NCBI RefSeq assembly: GCF_019039215.1
Contig: NZ_JAHNZZ010000001.1
Coordinates: 2,224,954-2,288,953, forward strand
Direction: 5' to 3'
Source of the DNA: Bacillus sp. FJAT-29790
Lineage (GTDB): Bacteria > Bacillota > Bacilli > Bacillales > Cytobacillaceae
DNA length: 64,000 nucleotides
Positions 60,500 through 64,000 of the stretch are shown piece after piece. Position 1 is the stretch's first letter; each line of letters begins with the position of its first letter. A model generated the notes under the pieces. The model was not told the DNA's origin. It ran no database searches and saw only the letters and a program-made list of their open reading frames with translations. The position numbers and the translations under genes were made by a program.

Positions 60500-60539
60500 G
60501 AATGAAGGGAATCGGCATGATTGCTGATTACCTTCATTC
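60500..60539 (-). other. Stem-loop between yrrN and yrrO
   Basis: GAATGAAGG / CCTTCATTC arms with partial inner pairing and no T-tract. It is more likely an RNA processing or stability element than a terminator. Confidence 0.5.
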
Positions 60540-60577
60540 TGTTTCCCGTTTCTAAACCTCAGCCCCTTGATTTTTTA

Positions 60578-61507
60578 TTAATAAACCGTTTCTTTAAAGA
60601 AAAATCCTGTATCTAGCGCTCGATCGGCAGGTTGAATTTCTTCGATGCTATTTAATAGCTTGTCCTTTGAATCTTCATATTGTTCCGGGTCTTCCACACA
60701 AAGATCAATCGCTTTTCGATAAAGCTTCGTCACTTCAAGGATATATTCCGCACTTTTCAAGATCCCGTCAATTTTAAATGAATCAACACCTACTTCAATC
60801 ATTTCCTGAAGCTCGTCAATGATACAAATATCGTTAGGACTCATAATATGAGTGCCGTTTTCATCTTCAAAAATCGGATATTTATTTTCCCGTTCTTTAT
60901 CATGCAAAAACATTTGATGTTCCTGCTTACGGTTTTCAACTTCCATTACTTTTCCTTGGTATTCATAGTAATTACCGAGAAGGGAACGTTTCGACTGGAA
61001 CATCGCGGTCATTCCGTGAACTTGGACTTCGATCGCTACTTCCGCATTTTCTTTCATTTCAATAATCGCGTCCATATTTAATTCACGTGCAAGAACGGCC
61101 CGCTTAGCCCCTTTTCTGCCCCAATAATTACAGGTGTACCAGTTTGTTGCTGTCGTCTCTGTGTTCCAGTGAAGCTTTATATCCGGAGCAGCTTCACGGG
61201 CTGCCATTAAGACTGCCGGATCCCCAAAGATGATCGCATCAGCATTTACTTCATGCAAAAACTGGATGTAGCTTGTCAATTCTTCTACTTTTTCATTGTG
61301 AAAAATCGCATTCATCGCAACGTAAACTTTTTTCCCATTTGAATGGGCAAGCTCAATCGATTTCCGGACGTCTTCTCTTGTAAATTCGCCGGCAAGACGT
61401 AAGCCATAGCGCTGTTCGCCTACTACAAATGCATCTGCTCCGGCATCAGCTAATGGAATAATATCTTCAACACTTGTTGGAGTGACTAACAATTCTGGTT
61501 TCGCCAT
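60578..61507 (-). CDS. yrrN: U32 family protein (YrrN/TrhP1 type), partner of YrrO
   Basis: This is a shorter U32 protein (309 aa), similar to the first half of YrrO (ADAGADAFVVGEQRYGLRLAG) but lacking the cysteines that bind iron-sulfur there: the matching stretch reads VHGMTAMFQSKRSLLGNY. This fits a non-catalytic or structural partner in tRNA U34 hydroxylation. It sits 6 bases behind trmR. Confidence 0.9.
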   Translation of the reverse strand: MAKPELLVTPTSVEDIIPLADAGADAFVVGEQRYGLRLAGEFTREDVRKSIELAHSNGKKVYVAMNAIFHNEKVEELTSYIQFLHEVNADAIIFGDPAVLMAAREAAPDIKLHWNTETTATNWYTCNYWGRKGAKRAVLARELNMDAIIEMKENAEVAIEVQVHGMTAMFQSKRSLLGNYYEYQGKVMEVENRKQEHQMFLHDKERENKYPIFEDENGTHIMSPNDICIIDELQEMIEVGVDSFKIDGILKSAEYILEVTKLYRKAIDLCVEDPEQYEDSKDKLLNSIEEIQPADRALDTGFFFKETVY

Positions 61508-61513
61508 CTTCTT

Positions 61514-62152
61514 TCACCTCTTTTTACTAATTGCAACGCCGTCACCTACAGGGAGGATCACTGTATGATAGTCAGGATGATTCATTAACCACCTGTTAAA
61601 CTGATCGATTTTCTTCACGAGATTTCGAATCCGTTTATTTTCGATATCTGGTTCACAAACAAGCCCTTTAAACAGGACATTATCTGTAATGATGATTCCA
61701 TCTTCACTTAAATAGCGGGAATACATTTCGAAAAATCGCTGATATTGACCTTTTGCTGCATCAATAAAGATGACATCGAATGAAGCGTGCTCTTTCACAT
61801 CCTCTTCCGTTTCAAGAGCATCTCCTTTTATGATCAGAATTTGCGAACTCTTTTCTGCTTCTCGAATATATTGCTCGGCAAGTTGATACCGCTCAGCGTC
61901 CCGTTCAATCGTAACAATTTTACAACTAGGCAGTGCATAAGCCATTCTGAGAGCAGAATAACCAATTGCTGTACCAACTTCTAATATAGTACTGGGCTTT
62001 TGCACGCGCAAAAGCTGGAGCATTGCTTCTATACCCGCTAATTCCATGATCGGTATACCATTTTCTTTTGCATATTGCTCCATTTTATTTAAAAGTTCAG
62101 GTCGATCAGGAATAATTCCCTCTATATATAAATGCAGCTTTTCATTCAGCAA
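61514..62152 (-). CDS. trmR: tRNA 5-hydroxyuridine methyltransferase (YrrM/TrmR)
   Basis: TrmR methylates 5-hydroxyuridine 34 to 5-methoxyuridine, the step after YrrN/YrrO. It is a class I O-methyltransferase of 212 aa with LEVGTAIGYSALRMA, VIFIDAAKGQYQRF and DNVLFKGLV. Translation appears to start at TTG (62152) behind GAGGTGATGGCAGT. MITE copy 4 and a structured leader lie upstream. Confidence 0.92.
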   Translation of the reverse strand: MLNEKLHLYIEGIIPDRPELLNKMEQYAKENGIPIMELAGIEAMLQLLRVQKPSTILEVGTAIGYSALRMAYALPSCKIVTIERDAERYQLAEQYIREAEKSSQILIIKGDALETEEDVKEHASFDVIFIDAAKGQYQRFFEMYSRYLSEDGIIITDNVLFKGLVCEPDIENKRIRNLVKKIDQFNRWLMNHPDYHTVILPVGDGVAISKKR

Positions 62153-62196
62153 ACTGCCATCACCTCAATCCAGATTACATTGCCTTCTACTTATTA

Positions 62197-62426
62197 GGCT
62201 CTTTTCGCATAGTTTGCTGTTTTTGGCTTTAAAAGTTTGCCCGTTGATTTCCGCTGCGGGCACTTGCTTTCCGCGGGGAGGGACGGAAGCCTCCTCGGCG
62301 TTACCGCCTGTGGGGTCTCCCGTTCCCTCTATCTCCCGCTGGAGTCAAGTGCCCTCCGCTCCAATCAACTCAGATTTATATATAACAAAGCCCACTAATA
62401 AAGCAACAAAGTTTTAGAAAACAGCC
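62197..62426 (+). mobile_element. MITE-like element, copy 4 (upstream of trmR)
   Basis: 230 bp, ends GGCTCTTTTCGC and GAAAACAGCC, flanked by ACTTATTA (62189-62196) and ATTTATTA (62427-62434), a 7/8 direct repeat. The core is nearly identical to copies 1 and 3. It lies in the leader of the trmR operon. Confidence 0.87.
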
Positions 62427-62457
62427 ATTTATTATCATCTTTCTTAGACATGAAAAA

Positions 62458-62549
62458 ATAGCGTTCACAGAAAGGATAATAAGAATGCATCAAGCTGCAT
62501 TCTCCGACTAAAAAAAGCCAAAATCCTACTTGTCCGTGGTTCACGCTAT
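62458..62549 (-). ncRNA. Candidate structured leader RNA upstream of trmR
   Basis: On the minus strand ATAGCG pairs with CGCTAT, CACGGA with TCTGTG, GGAT with ATCC, and inside are GGCT/AGTC and AGAATGCA/TGCATTCT hairpins; TTTTTC follows directly. The nested order and terminal U-run suggest a small RNA or an attenuator. I do not recognise the family. It lies about 25 bases behind a possible promoter. Confidence 0.5.
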
Positions 62550-62574
62550 GGTCACTTGTATAAACACTCGATCT

Positions 62575-62604
62575 ATTTTAACACAAATAAAAGGGGAATG
62601 CTAA
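62575..62604 (-). promoter_or_regulatory. Possible promoter of the trmR operon, overlapping the mltG terminator
   Basis: -35 TTAGCA (62599-62604), 18-base spacer, -10 TAAAAT (62575-62580). The -35 lies in the terminator hairpin of mltG. Confidence 0.45.
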
Positions 62605-62624
62605 TTTTTTAGAAATTCCCCTTT
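62590..62624 (-). terminator. Terminator of mltG
   Basis: Minus strand AAAGGGGAAT...ATTCCCCTTT then TATTTG, 13 bases behind the stop codon. Confidence 0.85.
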
Positions 62625-62637
62625 TTTGCGTTATACC

Positions 62638-63771
62638 TTATTTATTCGTAATATGCTGTGCTTTTTTTTGATTATGCTCCTGGAGTGTTTTTGAAAATAA
62701 AACCTCTCCCGATGAAGTTGCAAGGAAATAAAGAAAATCTGATTCTGCCGGGGTTAAAGCCGCTTCGATAGAAGTGACTCCCGCATTGGCGATTGGACCA
62801 GGTGTAAGTCCAGCATACTTATATGTGTTATACGGTGAATCGATCTCTAAATCTTTATATAAAACTCTCGATTTATGCTCTCCCTGTGCGTAAAGAACAG
62901 TCGGGTCCGTTTGCAAAGGCATCCCTGTTTTAATCCGATTATAAAAGACACTTGCGATTTGGTCACGGTCTACTTTCGCGGTCGCTTCTTCCTCAATCAA
63001 TGAAGCCATCGTCAATAATTGATGAGCAGTCAGATTTTGCGCTTCCATTTCGCCTTGAAATTCTTTTAATACGGATTTTGTCTTATCTAACATCAAGGTA
63101 ACAATTTCCTCTATTGATGGATCCTCTTTATAAAAAGGATAGGTCGCTGGAAATAGATAACCTTCTAATGGGTATTTAATATTTTTATTAAGGATTTCCT
63201 CGGTCAGCAAATCAGGGTATTTCGACATCAGTGAGTCGATAAATGTTTGATCATTTAACTTTTTGAAAACCTCTTCATGATTTCGGTTTGTTTTTTCTGC
63301 GACAATCCCAGCAATTTGTTCAAGCTGCTTTCCTTCAGGAATTGTGATTTTAAACACTATTTCTTCCATTATTTTGCCGCTTTTTAAGCTTTCGATAATT
63401 TCAGGTATTGTCATGGAAGGCTTCAAATTATAGGCACCAGCCATAAATCCAGCCTCATTTTTTAATTTCACATAATATTTAAAGACTCGAGCATCTTTGA
63501 TGATTCCATTGTCCTCGAGTATTTTGCCAATGCCAGTGCCAGATGAGCCAATTGGAATCTCCACTTGCTTTTCCTTATTATTGTTCGGGTTTACAGGCTG
63601 CATAGCCGATTTAATATAAAAATAACCCCCACCTACTGCGGCACCTACTGTAATAACTAGTATAAGAGCAATAATCGAAACAATTTTTCGTACTACTTTC
63701 GCTTCGCTTTGACGTTCGATCATTTTCTGACGGATTAATTCTTTTTTTGCTTTTTTATCTTCCGCCGACAT
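62638..63771 (-). CDS. mltG: Endolytic murein transglycosylase MltG
   Basis: MltG cleaves nascent glycan strands and sets their length. The 377-aa protein has a cytoplasmic basic N-terminus, one membrane segment (about 30-55), a LysM-like region (about 70-140) and the YceG domain with the catalytic Glu in ASLIEEEA, followed by LQTDPTVLYAQG and PYNTYKYAGLTPGPIANAG. The ATG at 63771 follows GGAGGGGATTGAA. It corresponds to yrrL. Confidence 0.95.
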   Translation of the reverse strand: MSAEDKKAKKELIRQKMIERQSEAKVVRKIVSIIALILVITVGAAVGGGYFYIKSAMQPVNPNNNKEKQVEIPIGSSGTGIGKILEDNGIIKDARVFKYYVKLKNEAGFMAGAYNLKPSMTIPEIIESLKSGKIMEEIVFKITIPEGKQLEQIAGIVAEKTNRNHEEVFKKLNDQTFIDSLMSKYPDLLTEEILNKNIKYPLEGYLFPATYPFYKEDPSIEEIVTLMLDKTKSVLKEFQGEMEAQNLTAHQLLTMASLIEEEATAKVDRDQIASVFYNRIKTGMPLQTDPTVLYAQGEHKSRVLYKDLEIDSPYNTYKYAGLTPGPIANAGVTSIEAALTPAESDFLYFLATSSGEVLFSKTLQEHNQKKAQHITNK

Positions 63772-63915
63772 TTCAATCCCCTCCAATCACATTCCGGCTT
63801 ATTATACTATATTTTCTTTTCATAGTCGCAAAATAATACAAAAAACAAAGATATTCGCCATGATTCGTTTCTTCGATTATTCAAAAGATGAGAAACTTTA
63901 AATATTTTATATCAA

Positions 63916-64000
63916 GACTATTTTTGTATATATTGTTGTTTTAGCCTACAAAGTTTGCCCATTGATTTCCGCTGCGGGCACTTGCTTTCCGCGGGGAGGG
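63916..64000 (+). mobile_element. MITE-like element, copy 5 (cut by the window end)
   Basis: It begins GACTATTTTTGTATATATTG and continues into GTTTGCCCATTGATTTCCGC, TGCGGGCACTTGCTTTCCGC, the same left half as copies 1, 3 and 4. The right end and target duplication lie outside. Confidence 0.82.

Noticed and set aside
62046..62417. 123-codon and similar plus-strand frames through the MITE copies, with shared LALKVCPLISAAGTCFPRGG peptides.
   Set aside because: The similarity comes from the repeated DNA core; the frames lack ribosome binding sites and differ at their ends in each copy.
62531..62549. GCGTGAACCACGG upstream of trmR looked like a T-box core (GGGTGGAACCGCGG).
   Set aside because: One G of the TGGAACC bulge is missing, and only about 25 bases lie between it and the possible promoter, so there is no room for Stem I.

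Overview
This window is a stretch of core chromosome from a low-GC, endospore-forming member of the Bacillaceae. The evidence is the gene content (gpr, spoIIP, an intact pro-sigma-K gene, yqfC/yqfD, sda, competence genes comEA/EB/EC), a glycine T-box, a CIRCE operator, and a gene order that follows the Bacillus subtilis glyS-to-yrrL region closely. It is not B. subtilis itself: deoC, a psd/pssA pair and a lipoprotein gene are inserted, sigK is uninterrupted, and two families of dispersed repeats are present. No rRNA, tRNA, CRISPR array, prophage or transposase gene was seen. Nearly all genes lie on the minus strand, so transcription runs right to left.

Layout, left to right: glyS (cut by the window edge)-glyQ with a T-box leader; recO-yqzL-era-cdd; dgkA-ybeY-pgpH; phoH-yqfD-yqfC; yqfB-floA-nfeD; yqeY-rpsU; yqeW (+ strand); deoC; then the heat-shock cluster hrcA-grpE-dnaK-dnaJ-prmA with rsmE-mtaB behind it; hemW and lepA; yqxA-spoIIP-gpr; rpsT (+); holA; yqzM (+); comEC-comEB-comEA with divergent comER; the overlapping cluster yqeG-yqeH-aroE-yhbY-nadD-yqeK-rsfS-yqeM; sda (+) behind a DnaA-box cluster; psd and pssA divergent; three small or accessory genes; sigK; a cluster of tiny ORFs including yrzI; yrrT-mtnN-mccA-mccB (methionine-to-cysteine conversion); yrzA (+); yrrS; pbpI; greA, udk, yrrO, yrrN, trmR (tRNA wobble-uridine modification); mltG.

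The unexpected material is between genes. A 100-292 bp MITE-like element occurs five times, always in the same orientation. It has GGCTGTTTTCG-type terminal inverted repeats, and each of the four complete copies is flanked by an 8-bp target duplication (one perfect, three 7/8). A second, more degenerate repeat (about 75-195 bp) also occurs five times; one copy forms a perfect 22-bp-arm hairpin between hrcA and grpE. In two places (yqfC and pbpI) the 3' arm of a terminator-like hairpin contains the Shine-Dalgarno sequence of the next gene and its T-tract abuts the start codon. nadD appears to start at CTG. A roughly 90-nt structured, terminator-ended leader precedes trmR, and a self-contained cluster of very small ORFs lies between sigK and mccB. 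I found no clear new multi-gene system; the best candidates for new biology are these repeats, hairpins and small ORFs.
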